From assembly GCA_910585215.1 (NCBI GenBank), contig CAJUDQ010000031.1, forward strand, positions 1 to 38,026: a stretch of DNA of 38,026 nucleotides, read 5' to 3'. This stretch comes from an uncultured Lachnospiraceae bacterium (lineage in GTDB: Bacteria > Bacillota > Clostridia > Lachnospirales > Lachnospiraceae). The notes under the pieces were generated by a model. The model was not told the origin of the DNA, made no database searches, and was given only the letters and a program-made list of their open reading frames with translations. Of the stretch, positions 1 to 6,666 are shown piece after piece; position 1 is the first letter of the stretch, and each line of letters starts with the position of its first letter. Made by a program: the position numbers and the translations under genes.

Positions 1-30
1 TTTCATGTTATAATTTGTTACAGGTTTTTC

Positions 31-327
31 TTTCCCTTATTTTTGCCCTTATGAGAGTTCGTAACATGAGGGAAAAGGATATAACACAAGGGAAAGCATA
101 AGGGCAAACTCACTTGCTATAAATTTAGCATTTTCAAGGGTTTGCGGACTTTTTGAAAATAAGATATAACAGTTATTAAATGCCATAAAAAGTGTCTTAT
201 CAGAATTCCAGTTTATCTTTCAAATCCTTTGGAAATGCTGTATTTTTAAGATGTTTCCCCTTTTTTTGTGTTCTAGCATTATGCTTTTCCGCTTGCTTTT
301 GCCCTTACGAGCCGAAACAAGGGAAAT
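31..327. repeat. Cluster of short GGG(C/A)AAA repeats, both orientations
   Basis: Seven copies of a roughly 10-base motif of the form (A/C)AAGGG(C/A)AAA are seen. On the minus strand they lie near 31-40, 42-53 and 297-308. On the plus strand they lie near 66-76, 86-96, 97-108 and 317-327. The copies at 42-53 and 97-108 form a perfect 12-base inverted repeat, and TTTTGCCCTTA(T/C)GAG occurs directly at 41-54 and 297-311. Short repeats in mixed orientation like this resemble the arm-type sites next to a tyrosine-recombinase attachment site. No integrase gene is visible, so this may be the worn edge of an integrated element. Apart from a possible gene fragment at 200-304 I see nothing else in bases 1-351. 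Confidence 0.4.
200..304 (-). pseudogene. Short C-terminal coding remnant, possibly of a mobile-element protein
   Basis: Read on the minus strand, an open stretch between two stops encodes about 34 residues containing QAEKHNARTQKKGKHLKNTA and ending in a lysine-rich FPKDLKDKLEF. It has no start codon. The KHN-R motif recalls mobilisation or plasmid-recombination proteins, but it is too short to assign. It lies among the GGG(C/A)AAA repeats, which fits the idea that this end of the window is a decayed mobile element. It could equally be chance. Confidence 0.22.
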
Positions 328-351
328 TATTTATTAGAGTACCAAACTGTT

Positions 352-612
352 TTATTGATAGGTGAAAAACTCTCGTGTGTTTATGTGAGACATTTCAAAC
401 AGATGCTCACCAAGCTCAATGGCGTTGTAATCACAACCTGTGTTCAGAATCGGTTCTGTAGCCTGTCCGGTTCCTGGACCGAGTTCCAATACTGTCTTGC
501 TTGACTCAATGTTTGCATAAGCAATCAAATCCGTGAACAACTCAGCACTGTATCGAGGTCTATACTTATCAAATTGTTCAGGAATTGTATCAAATACCTT
601 TCTGAATTCCAT
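352..612 (-). pseudogene. Truncated class I SAM-dependent methyltransferase
   Basis: Only 86 residues remain where this family usually has about 240-260. The start of a class I methyltransferase is clear: the N-terminal FDKYRPRYSAELF segment that precedes the Rossmann fold, then SAM motif I VLELGPGTGQAT at about residues 41-52 and the acidic strand-2 residue in YNAIELGE. After GEHL the sequence changes to an unrelated tail (FEMSHINTREFFTYQ) and stops, so most of the catalytic domain is missing. A ribosome site (GGAAG) precedes the ATG, and the gene starts 2 bases after the adenylyltransferase stop, so the two were an operon. The break sits beside the repeat cluster at 31-327, which suggests deletion or insertion from that side. 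An active enzyme is very unlikely. Confidence 0.75.
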
Positions 613-614
613 GG

Positions 615-1478
615 TTACACTTCCTTTTTCGATAATTGATGTACGTATTTCAAAAAATTACAGGCAGCGTTTCCCTCATTTTCATTATATTCCCATCCTA
701 ATTCCTTCCCAACAAACCGTGCCACGTTTTCAAACAATTCACACATACTAAAAACAGACTTCCATGCATGATCAACATTACCATCAAAATAGGTCGATAA
801 AAGCATTTTCCATTCTTTCTCTGAAATCCATTGATATAAGTATTTTGATGATTTTCCGGTGCTTACTGACCATTCTGTTAAGATACCAACTTTCCAATTC
901 AACATAGTAATAAGCTGATTTCTTACAACATGATTTGTCATATCCTGTACATAAGGAATTTCCTTTCGCCATAAGCCCTTTGCTATATTATTGGTACACC
1001 ACCAAAATTCATTGCAGGTTGCCAGATATTGTTCTCTAGTAGGCTTTTTCACCCAATACTGACAATCTGTCGCCGCTGAGATTTTGGGTAATATGTTTTC
1101 TTTATCCAACAAAATCCTGCAAAGCTTATCATCTTGGATATGATTCAGTGCATAATTTATAGATTGTACAGTTAAGTCAATTCTGGTTCCATCTGCAAAT
1201 TGCATCAGCCATCCATACGAATTTTCCTTATCACTTGGATAATATGGGTTTTCATCAGGATACTGCATATAAAGAATTTCACCAAACAGTTTAATCCAGT
1301 CTTTGTCCTCTATAAAGCTTTTTGTATCTTCCGCCACATATACGATATCATAATCTTGAAAAATATCTTTTGGAACATTTTCATTTGTTCTGGAACCGTT
1401 CATATAAACAGCTTTAATTCTATCATCATTTTTTGCAATTTCTAAAATAAGATTGTACATTTCGTTTTCTGTTCTCAT
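615..1478 (-). CDS. ant(6): Aminoglycoside 6-adenylyltransferase, ANT(6)/AadE-like
   Basis: The protein should transfer AMP from ATP to the 6-hydroxyl of streptomycin-type aminoglycosides, inactivating the drug in the cytoplasm. At 287 residues the length matches ANT(6) enzymes. Near the N-terminus GSRTNENVPKDIFQDYDIVY carries the nucleotidyltransferase G-S plus D-x-D signature, and IDLT near residue 130 supplies the third acidic position. The conserved KPTREQYLATCNEFWW and GLWRKEI blocks of AadE and AadK are also present. I chose the ATG at 1478 because AGGTG lies 6-10 bases upstream. The upstream in-frame ATG at 1493 lacks a ribosome site and lies in a remnant of another gene. Whether it gives resistance or is a silent chromosomal version cannot be told from sequence. 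It forms an operon with the truncated methyltransferase that follows. Confidence 0.85.
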   Translation of the reverse strand: MRTENEMYNLILEIAKNDDRIKAVYMNGSRTNENVPKDIFQDYDIVYVAEDTKSFIEDKDWIKLFGEILYMQYPDENPYYPSDKENSYGWLMQFADGTRIDLTVQSINYALNHIQDDKLCRILLDKENILPKISAATDCQYWVKKPTREQYLATCNEFWWCTNNIAKGLWRKEIPYVQDMTNHVVRNQLITMLNWKVGILTEWSVSTGKSSKYLYQWISEKEWKMLLSTYFDGNVDHAWKSVFSMCELFENVARFVGKELGWEYNENEGNAACNFLKYVHQLSKKEV

Positions 1479-1490
1479 GTCTACACCTGG

Positions 1491-1556
1491 CATTATAACA
1501 GCATTTTGCTCTGTATCAAATTCTAATATTGGTATTTGATTTTTTAATACTGCTAT
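1491..1556 (-). pseudogene. N-terminal remnant of a nucleoside phosphorylase-like gene
   Basis: Upstream of the adenylyltransferase the same reading frame stays open and encodes about 22 residues containing IPILEFDTEQNAVIMPG. This resembles the conserved beginning of nucleoside phosphorylases, which usually read PILEFD followed a few residues later by A(V/I)I and P. A good ribosome site (AAAGGA, 1566-1571) sits 9 bases before codon 1554-1556, but that codon is ATA where an ATG would be expected. The simplest reading is a phosphorylase gene whose start was lost and whose body was deleted, leaving its leader joined in frame to ant(6). The family call rests on a short match. Confidence 0.35.
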
Positions 1557-1588
1557 ATCAAATTTTCCTTTCTTAAATATTTTTTAAA

Positions 1589-1618
1589 ATTATAACATAA
1601 TCCCCGATACAATGCCAT
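1589..1618 (-). promoter_or_regulatory. Putative promoter for the ant(6) region
   Basis: On the minus strand a perfect TATAAT (1589-1594) is preceded after 18 bases by ATGGCA (1613-1618), a 4/6 match to the -35 box. It points at the ribosome site at 1566-1571 and then at ant(6). Confidence 0.4.
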
Positions 1619-1678
1619 AATTTTTAACTAAAAAAAGGAACTAGGCAATGTAAACAGCGAGTGTTGGAGATTGGAAAC

Positions 1679-1771
1679 ATGTATGCCAAACTGTATGAAG
1701 ACTTGACAAGGAAACTGCTGCCGGAAAAACGTCTTCAAAAGAATAAATTTTATGAAATAATTATAAAATAA
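1679..1771 (+). other. Possible 30-residue ORF or gene fragment
   Basis: An ATG preceded at a distance by GGAG opens 30 codons encoding a basic peptide with YEDLTRKLLPEKRLQ, then a stop. The peptide reads like the helical end of a larger protein, and in-frame VLEIGN lies just upstream before a stop. No family is recognised. It may be a remnant from the same rearrangement that broke the minus-strand genes. The rest of 1494-1852 holds only the two promoters listed. Confidence 0.2.
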
Positions 1772-1775
1772 TACT

Positions 1776-1804
1776 TTGCAAAATTGGCAAATTTGGTATA
1801 TTAT
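1776..1804 (+). promoter_or_regulatory. Promoter of the HdeD-like/nuclease-like/serpin operon
   Basis: TTGCAA (1776-1781), a 17-base spacer and TATTAT (1799-1804) form a good sigma-A-type promoter, about 40 bases before the ribosome site AAGGAAAGG at 1835-1843. Confidence 0.6.
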
Positions 1805-1852
1805 AGTACAATATACGATTAAATATATTAATATAAGGAAAGGATGGGTAAT

Positions 1853-2404
1853 ATGATTCAATTTTTAAAAAATGTAAAAAAGGATATGATGTTAATCACA
1901 GTATTTCAGCTTCTGGCAGGTGTGTTGCTGCTTGTTTTTTCAGGTTCCGTAGTGAGGCTGATTAGCTATATCTGTGCGGCGGTGCTGCTGGTATATGGAA
2001 TTATGCATGCCATAACCTATTTTAAGCAGCAGGCGGCTGCTTCCGGTCAGTATGATTTGGTCAAAGGGGTGATAGGAACTGCTGCCGGAGTAATACTGTT
2101 TGTAAAACCGGGGATTCTCTCAGGTATTTTATTTACAATTCTGGCGATTGTGATTATTCTGGACAGTGTGACAAAGCTTCAGGATGCACTTGATTTAAAA
2201 AAGCTGAATTATCAGAACTGGTGGATTATGATGCTTCTTGCTATTATTATGGCAGTAATGGGGCTTATCGTTTTATTTAATCCATTTGGAACTGCAAGTA
2301 TGCTGGTATCTTTTGTGGGAGTGGTATTGATATTGAATGCTGCTGTTGATTTATGGGATATTTTTTATATTTCAAAAAAAGTTGACAATTTTTTAGATAA
2401 ATAA
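1853..2404 (+). CDS. HdeD-like (DUF308) six-helix membrane protein
   Basis: A 183-residue integral membrane protein with about six hydrophobic helices arranged as paired repeats, each pair ending in a short basic loop such as KLQDALDLKK. The composition and length fit the HdeD/DUF308 family. In enterobacteria HdeD is tied to acid stress, but in Firmicutes the role is unknown. I placed the start at ATG 1853 (MIQFLKNVKKD) because AAGGAAAGG ends 9 bases before it; the ATG at 1844 would leave no proper spacing. It is the first gene of an apparent three-gene operon, 18 bases before the nuclease-like gene, which suggests a surface or envelope-stress context. Confidence 0.7.
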   Translation: MIQFLKNVKKDMMLITVFQLLAGVLLLVFSGSVVRLISYICAAVLLVYGIMHAITYFKQQAAASGQYDLVKGVIGTAAGVILFVKPGILSGILFTILAIVIILDSVTKLQDALDLKKLNYQNWWIMMLLAIIMAVMGLIVLFNPFGTASMLVSFVGVVLILNAAVDLWDIFYISKKVDNFLDK

Positions 2405-2422
2405 AGGATTGAGAGAAGCAAT

Positions 2423-2914
2423 ATGAAAAAATCAGAAACATCAGGTACCGGATTAAGCCGCAGAAGTCCACTATATCTGGCAGCAGTCCTTGTGCTCGCA
2501 GTTATTATCTTTTTTGTTCAGGGCAAACTGGATATGCACGAAGAGCAGTCAGAAACAATACAGAGAGAAACAACAAAAGGGGAAACAATAGGAAGTAGCA
2601 AAACAACAGAAAGTACAGAAAACCTCTCTCATAAAAACAATGAAAATTCGTATGTCTTTCGCTCTGAAAAACTGTTAAATCAGCATTTCGAAAAGCATGG
2701 AATTGACATGGGGTTTGCTACGGCTGAGGAATACCTTGCAGCGGCCAATAAAGTAATTTCATCTCCAAAGGTTCTTCATAAAAAAGAGGCAGAGGATAAT
2801 GATGATGTTTATTATCTGGAAGAAAGTAATGAATTTGTAGTAGTATCCACAGATGGCTATATCAGAACTTATTTTCTGCCGGAAGATGGAATCAGATATT
2901 ATAACAGACAATAA
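2423..2914 (+). CDS. Membrane-anchored protein with a BECR-type nuclease-like domain
   Basis: The 163-residue protein starts with a basic segment, then one hydrophobic helix (about residues 18-34), then a charged Ser/Thr/Glu-rich linker to about residue 75, so the C-terminal domain should lie outside the membrane. That domain (about residues 77-163) has LLNQHFEKHG, AEEYLAAANKVI, a run of acidic residues, FVVVSTDGYIRTYF and YYNRQ. This arrangement resembles the small RNase domains of the Barnase-EndoU-colicin E5/D-RelE class found at the ends of phage and polymorphic-toxin proteins. The candidate catalytic residues are the His and Lys of HFEKHG and the Arg/Thr/Tyr of the last strands. No adjacent immunity gene is obvious. 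The nuclease assignment is by eye and moderate. The gene sits 16 bases before the serpin gene. Confidence 0.5.
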   Translation: MKKSETSGTGLSRRSPLYLAAVLVLAVIIFFVQGKLDMHEEQSETIQRETTKGETIGSSKTTESTENLSHKNNENSYVFRSEKLLNQHFEKHGIDMGFATAEEYLAAANKVISSPKVLHKKEAEDNDDVYYLEESNEFVVVSTDGYIRTYFLPEDGIRYYNRQ

Positions 2915-2930
2915 TAAAGGAAATGATAGA

Positions 2931-4073
2931 ATGATAAAAAGCAAAATACTGGAAAAGATTTCAAAGGAATTAAAAACATCAGGAAAATTTATAAAAAGTA
3001 CCGCTGATTTTTCTTTTGAACTGTTTCAAAAAACTGTAAAACAGAAAGAAAGTATTATAATATCTCCAGTTTCTGTTCTGGTTGCCATGACAATGACAGC
3101 AAATGGAGCAGATACCCAGACTCGGCAAGAAATGCAACAGGTATTGGGGGGAGATTCTCTGGAGGAATTAAACGTTGAGCTGAAGCAGTTTCTTACAGAT
3201 TTATATACAGGAGAAAAAGCAGTATTAAAAAGAGCAGATTCTATCTGGTTTAAAAATACAGAGGGAGAATTTACGGTAAACAGAGATTTTTTAAATTTAA
3301 TTTCTGATACCTTTCATGCAGAACTTTTTCAGGTTCCTTTTGACAGCCAGACAAGAGAAAAGATAAATTCATGGGTATCTGGGAATACAGAAGGAAGAAT
3401 AGAAAATTTTTTAAAAATACTTCCAAGCGATGTGTGGATGTATTTGATTGATATATGTACGTTAGATGCGGAATGGGCAAATATTTACGAGCAGCATGAA
3501 ATTTCAGAGGGAATATTTACTGCATATAATAACAAAAAGCAGACGGCTTTTATGATGCACAGTACAGAAAACTGTTATTTGAAAGATGATATTACAACAG
3601 GTTTTTTAAAGCCCTATGCCAAAGGATATAGTTTTGTAGCACTGTTGCCAAAAGAGGGTATGGATATCAATGAGTACGTAAAATCTCTTTCCGGAGAGTA
3701 TTTTTTACATCTTCTTAATAATGTAAAGCATATGATGGTTTTGGCAGAACTTCCAAAATTTCAGGGAAAATCATCTCTGGAGCTTGGAGAAATACTGCAG
3801 GAAATGGGGATAAAAAAGGCATTTTCAAGAGAAGCAGACCTGTCCCGATTAGGAAAATCAGAGAAAAATTCACTTTATATCAGCAGAGTATTTCAGGATT
3901 CTTATATTGAAATAGATGAACGAGGAACAAAGGCAGGCGCAGCAACAGCAGTAGAGCTTTCCCGTTGCGCAATTATAGCTGATAAAGTAAAGCTGAATCG
4001 TCCGTTTGTGTATGCAGTAGTGGATAACCAGACAAAACTTCCATTATTTCTTGGAACGGTTTTATCAATATAA
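2931..4073 (+). CDS. Serpin family protease inhibitor
   Basis: A complete serpin fold of 380 residues is visible. SPVSVLVAMTMTANGAD is the helix-B signature, TLDAEWANIYEQHEIS and TAFMMHS match the breach and sheet-C region, and LNRPFVYAVV...LPLFLGTVLSI is the C-terminal serpin signature. The reactive loop hinge reads DERGTKAGAATAVELSRC: Gly at P15, Thr at P14 and small residues at P12-P9, which are the features of inhibitory (loop-inserting) serpins. Counting from that Gly puts P1 near the Cys, with Arg at P2, so a trypsin-like or cysteine protease target is possible. No signal peptide is seen, unlike many gut-bacterial serpins, which suggests a cytosolic target or non-classical release. The ATG at 2931 has AAAGGA 8 bases upstream. 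A strong terminator follows. Confidence 0.93.
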   Translation: MIKSKILEKISKELKTSGKFIKSTADFSFELFQKTVKQKESIIISPVSVLVAMTMTANGADTQTRQEMQQVLGGDSLEELNVELKQFLTDLYTGEKAVLKRADSIWFKNTEGEFTVNRDFLNLISDTFHAELFQVPFDSQTREKINSWVSGNTEGRIENFLKILPSDVWMYLIDICTLDAEWANIYEQHEISEGIFTAYNNKKQTAFMMHSTENCYLKDDITTGFLKPYAKGYSFVALLPKEGMDINEYVKSLSGEYFLHLLNNVKHMMVLAELPKFQGKSSLELGEILQEMGIKKAFSREADLSRLGKSEKNSLYISRVFQDSYIEIDERGTKAGAATAVELSRCAIIADKVKLNRPFVYAVVDNQTKLPLFLGTVLSI

Positions 4074-4084
4074 AAAATATTTTA

Positions 4085-4135
4085 TAAGGAATCTTTCTGA
4101 AGTCTGTTTGATAGAAGAAAGATTCCTTATTTTTT
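4085..4135 (+). terminator. Rho-independent terminator after the serpin gene
   Basis: A perfect 14-base-pair stem (4085-4098 with 4116-4129) is followed directly by six T. It ends the HdeD-like/nuclease-like/serpin operon. Confidence 0.9.
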
Positions 4136-4137
4136 GC

Positions 4138-4177
4138 TTGACATAAGTCCGATTTCAGATATAAGGAGGAATATATG
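4138..4177 (+). promoter_or_regulatory. Promoter with overlapping ribosome site upstream of the half-MATE gene
   Basis: TTGACA (4138-4143), a 16-base spacer and TATAAG (4160-4165) form a promoter. AGGAGG overlaps the -10 box and is followed by ATG at 4175. That ATG opens only five codons (MDIIL), whose TGA overlaps the ATG at 4189 as ATGA. Because transcription would start near 4172, the AGGAGG would not be in the transcript from this promoter. The overlap may be chance left by the deletion that removed the 5' half of the transporter gene. Confidence 0.4.
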
Positions 4178-4188
4178 GATATTATACT

Positions 4189-4740
4189 ATGAGAATTGCC
4201 GGAGAAAATGGAGTGGCTGCATATGGGGTAATTATGTATGTAAATTTTATTTTTGTGGCTATTTATATCGGGTATTCCATAGGAAGCGCGCCGATTATAG
4301 GATATCATTATGGTGCAGGAAATACAGGGGAATTAAAGAATTTATTCAAAAGAAGTCTGAAACTGATTGGCGTGTTTGGAATAATTCTGACAGCTTTGGC
4401 AGAGCTTCTTGCATCTCCACTTACAAAGTTGTTTGTTGGATATGACAGAGAGCTGTTTTTGCTGACCTGTCATGGATTCCGCATATATGCAATTGCATTT
4501 TTCATCAATGGATTTAATATTTTCGGTTCTGCATTTTTTACAGCATTGAGCAACGGAGTAATATCAGCGGTAATTTCATTTTTAAGAACGCTTCTGTTTC
4601 AGGTATCAGCAGTGCTTCTGCTTCCTGTTTTTCTGGGGAAAGACGGAATCTGGCTTGCGATTGTAGCAGCGGAAGTGATGGCACTTGTGGTAACAACTGT
4701 CTTTTGGATAAGGGAGAAGGAAAGATATCATTATATGTAA
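4189..4740 (+). pseudogene. MATE family efflux transporter, N-terminal half missing
   Basis: The remaining 183 residues correspond to the C-terminal portion of a MATE multidrug/sodium antiporter, a family of about 440-460 residues. ENGVAAYGVIMYVNFIFVAI and SIGSAPIIGYHYGAG match the conserved region starting the second six-helix bundle, and four further helices follow to a basic end (REKERYHYM). Everything encoding the first bundle is absent. The reading frame is interrupted just upstream, and unrelated DNA (the serpin terminator) lies 54 bases before. A half MATE cannot form the usual 12-helix transporter, so I read this as a deletion remnant. Its frame is otherwise intact, implying a recent loss. 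Confidence 0.75.
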
Positions 4741-4854
4741 ATATATCTGGAAGTGTTTAAATGTTAGTATGACAGCTTTATTGATGAAAAAATGTATCAG
4801 GAACAGACAAAATGATATAAATCTTCTGATTTGCTGTACCTTTAAATCAATATA

Positions 4855-4863
4855 TGTTAAAAT
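4855..4863 (+). promoter_or_regulatory. Extended -10 promoter element before the GNAT gene
   Basis: TGTTAAAAT (extended TGn plus TAAAAT) lies in a 15-base stretch, ATATATGTTAAAATA (4850-4864), that recurs exactly at 6609-6623 before the DNA glycosylase gene. No convincing -35 box is seen, which is usual for extended -10 promoters. Confidence 0.4.
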
Positions 4864-4924
4864 ATACAGAAGATGTCAGTTATATAGAGATGTAAATGAT
4901 ATGCAATATATTGAAAAAGGATAA

Positions 4925-5683
4925 ATGGAAAAAATGATTTCAAAAATAGAGGATACTTTCAAAGTAAGGGGTTTGTTTGAAAACTGGCAGGAAACAATGA
5001 TTTGGTCCTGCCTTCAGGGAATGATGGGAGATATCTATACAGATAATATAGAACATCCAGCTTCCGCTGTGGCAGTTCTTGGCGATTTCTGCTTTTTGGC
5101 AGGAGAGCCAAAGAAAGAGCTGGTATTGTTTTTGACGAAGGATTTTATGATTATGGTTCCACAAAATCACAGATGGGAAGACATGATTGAAAAGTGCTAT
5201 GGAAAACATGCAAAAAAGGTGACAAGATATGCCATGAAAAAGGAGCCGGATATATTTCAGGAGGAAAAGTTAAAAAAGGCTATGGCAGTATCTTCGGAAT
5301 ATTTATTAAATAGAATAGATGAAACACTGTTTTATCTGTGCAGAGAACAAAAATGGAGCAGAGATTTTGTTTCACAGTATGTAAATTATGAAATGTATCA
5401 GAAATTTGGTGTTGGAATTGTAGCTTTAAAAGAGAATGAAATCGTGGCAGGTGCTTCTTCTTATTCCTCCTATCGAAATGGAATCGAGATAGAAATTGAT
5501 ACAAAAACAGAATACAGAAGAAAAGGACTTGCCTATGCATGTGGAGCAGGACTGATACTGGAATGTAGAAAACGGAATCTTTATCCAAGCTGGGATGCAC
5601 AGAATCTGTGGTCTGTGGCTCTGGCAGAAAAGCTGGGATATCATTTTGATTATGAATATTGTGCATATGAAATTTTTAATTAA
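4925..5683 (+). CDS. GNAT family acetyltransferase (PF12746-like)
   Basis: This 252-residue cytosolic protein should move an acetyl group from acetyl-CoA to an unknown amine. The C-terminal half has the GNAT core: VGIVALKENEIVAGASSYSSY (strands 3-4), then IEIEIDTKTEYRRKGLAYACGAGLI with the RRKGLA pyrophosphate-binding loop of motif A, and SWDAQNLWSVALAEKLGY, the motif B end with the classic A-x-x-L-G-(Y/F) helix. The N-terminal half, with ASAVAVLGDFCFLAGEP, matches the layout of the Firmicutes GNAT_acetyltran group. Ribosome site AAAAAGGA stands 4 bases before the ATG. It appears to be a single-gene unit, followed 31 bases later by the DUF2262 gene. The substrate cannot be predicted. Confidence 0.8.
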   Translation: MEKMISKIEDTFKVRGLFENWQETMIWSCLQGMMGDIYTDNIEHPASAVAVLGDFCFLAGEPKKELVLFLTKDFMIMVPQNHRWEDMIEKCYGKHAKKVTRYAMKKEPDIFQEEKLKKAMAVSSEYLLNRIDETLFYLCREQKWSRDFVSQYVNYEMYQKFGVGIVALKENEIVAGASSYSSYRNGIEIEIDTKTEYRRKGLAYACGAGLILECRKRNLYPSWDAQNLWSVALAEKLGYHFDYEYCAYEIFN

Positions 5684-5714
5684 TTAAAGCTAAAAAACAG
5701 AAGGAGGAAATAAA

Positions 5715-6575
5715 ATGGGATTGAAACAGGAACAGAAAAAATTGGAACAAAATTATGAACAGGAAATTATAGATATTCTTGTACTTTTGGGCGATATGGG
5801 CGGAGGTGCAGGCGGAGTGACCAAGGGCATCTGGGAGCCGTCTGTGGATATGCTGGCGTATATTGATTTATCCACGCAGGAGCTTATAAAATGTAAAGGG
5901 CAGATTTCATGGCTGGCGGAGGAAAAGGACAGCGACGGCTGGATTTATCATCTGGAACATAAAAAAATTTATCATTTAAAGGTGCGCAAAAGAAAGCAGA
6001 AGAAACAGAATATGAAAAATCAGGATTTTCTGCTGGTAGAGGTAGTTGAAAGAGATATGACACATTCAGATTTGAATAAGATATTGGAGGAATATGAAAC
6101 GCCAATGCGGATTGAAGATGAGCTGTGCGGCAACTTTTCTCTTGAAAGAAAATATGGATGGTTTTCAGGAACAATTGACTGGCTTGGACATGAGTGTCTG
6201 GCAATGCTGACATACGAAGAAGATACGGAAGAAGGAGAGGAAACGGCTGAGTATGCATTGTCTGTATTACATATTATTTATAAAGATTTAAAGGAATGGG
6301 ATGAAAGATTCCGCAAATTTGCTGCAGAGCAGTTGACAGAGCTTGCAAATGACTGGCAGATGGATGAAGAAGAGTTTGACGGAGAAGAGGATACAGATGA
6401 AAATCTGATTACAGAAGAAACCTTTGCGAAACGAATCTGGATTGGCGAAATCATTATTTTTCCAAATGGAGATTATGAAGTATATTATAATGACGATGAT
6501 ATGTTCTGGGGACATGTCATTATTGTCAGTGGAAATATTGAAACCGAAATAGAAGATGCACAGATTGCAGGATAA
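5715..6575 (+). CDS. DUF2262 domain-containing protein
   Basis: A 286-residue acidic cytosolic protein of unknown function. The C-terminal block (about residues 225-286) reads FAKRIWIGEIIIFPNGDYEV, then a run of Asp, then MFWGHVIIVSGNI, which matches DUF2262 as I remember it. The N-terminal third has a glycine-rich GDMGGGAGGVTKGIWEP stretch and a likely beta-rich segment. Middle region residues 175-235 are strongly acidic. A very good ribosome site (GAAGGAGG) precedes the ATG. DUF2262 proteins are common in gut Clostridia and are sometimes linked with immunity or defence clusters, but nothing here proves that. Confidence 0.7.
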   Translation: MGLKQEQKKLEQNYEQEIIDILVLLGDMGGGAGGVTKGIWEPSVDMLAYIDLSTQELIKCKGQISWLAEEKDSDGWIYHLEHKKIYHLKVRKRKQKKQNMKNQDFLLVEVVERDMTHSDLNKILEEYETPMRIEDELCGNFSLERKYGWFSGTIDWLGHECLAMLTYEEDTEEGEETAEYALSVLHIIYKDLKEWDERFRKFAAEQLTELANDWQMDEEEFDGEEDTDENLITEETFAKRIWIGEIIIFPNGDYEVYYNDDDMFWGHVIIVSGNIETEIEDAQIAG

Positions 6576-6613
6576 AAAATAAAAGATTTCATGTAGTCAA
6601 ATGAAAATATATA

Positions 6614-6622
6614 TGTTAAAAT
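6614..6622 (+). promoter_or_regulatory. Extended -10 promoter element before the DNA glycosylase gene
   Basis: TGTTAAAAT again, within the same 15-base block as at 4850-4864. Transcription would start near 6629, just after the ATG at 6628, which argues for the downstream start at 6667. Confidence 0.4.
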
Positions 6623-6666
6623 AGAGAATGTCAAAAGAGAAAAAAGTGATAAAGGATACAGAATAC

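Noticed and set aside
1492..1519. Minus-strand promoter TTGATA-N16-TATAAT just before ant(6)
   Set aside because: Transcription would begin inside the ribosome site of ant(6), and the sequence is explained as the phosphorylase-like leader.
4134..4445. 103-residue ORF overlapping the half-MATE gene
   Set aside because: It is the wrong frame of the MATE coding sequence and starts within the terminator.
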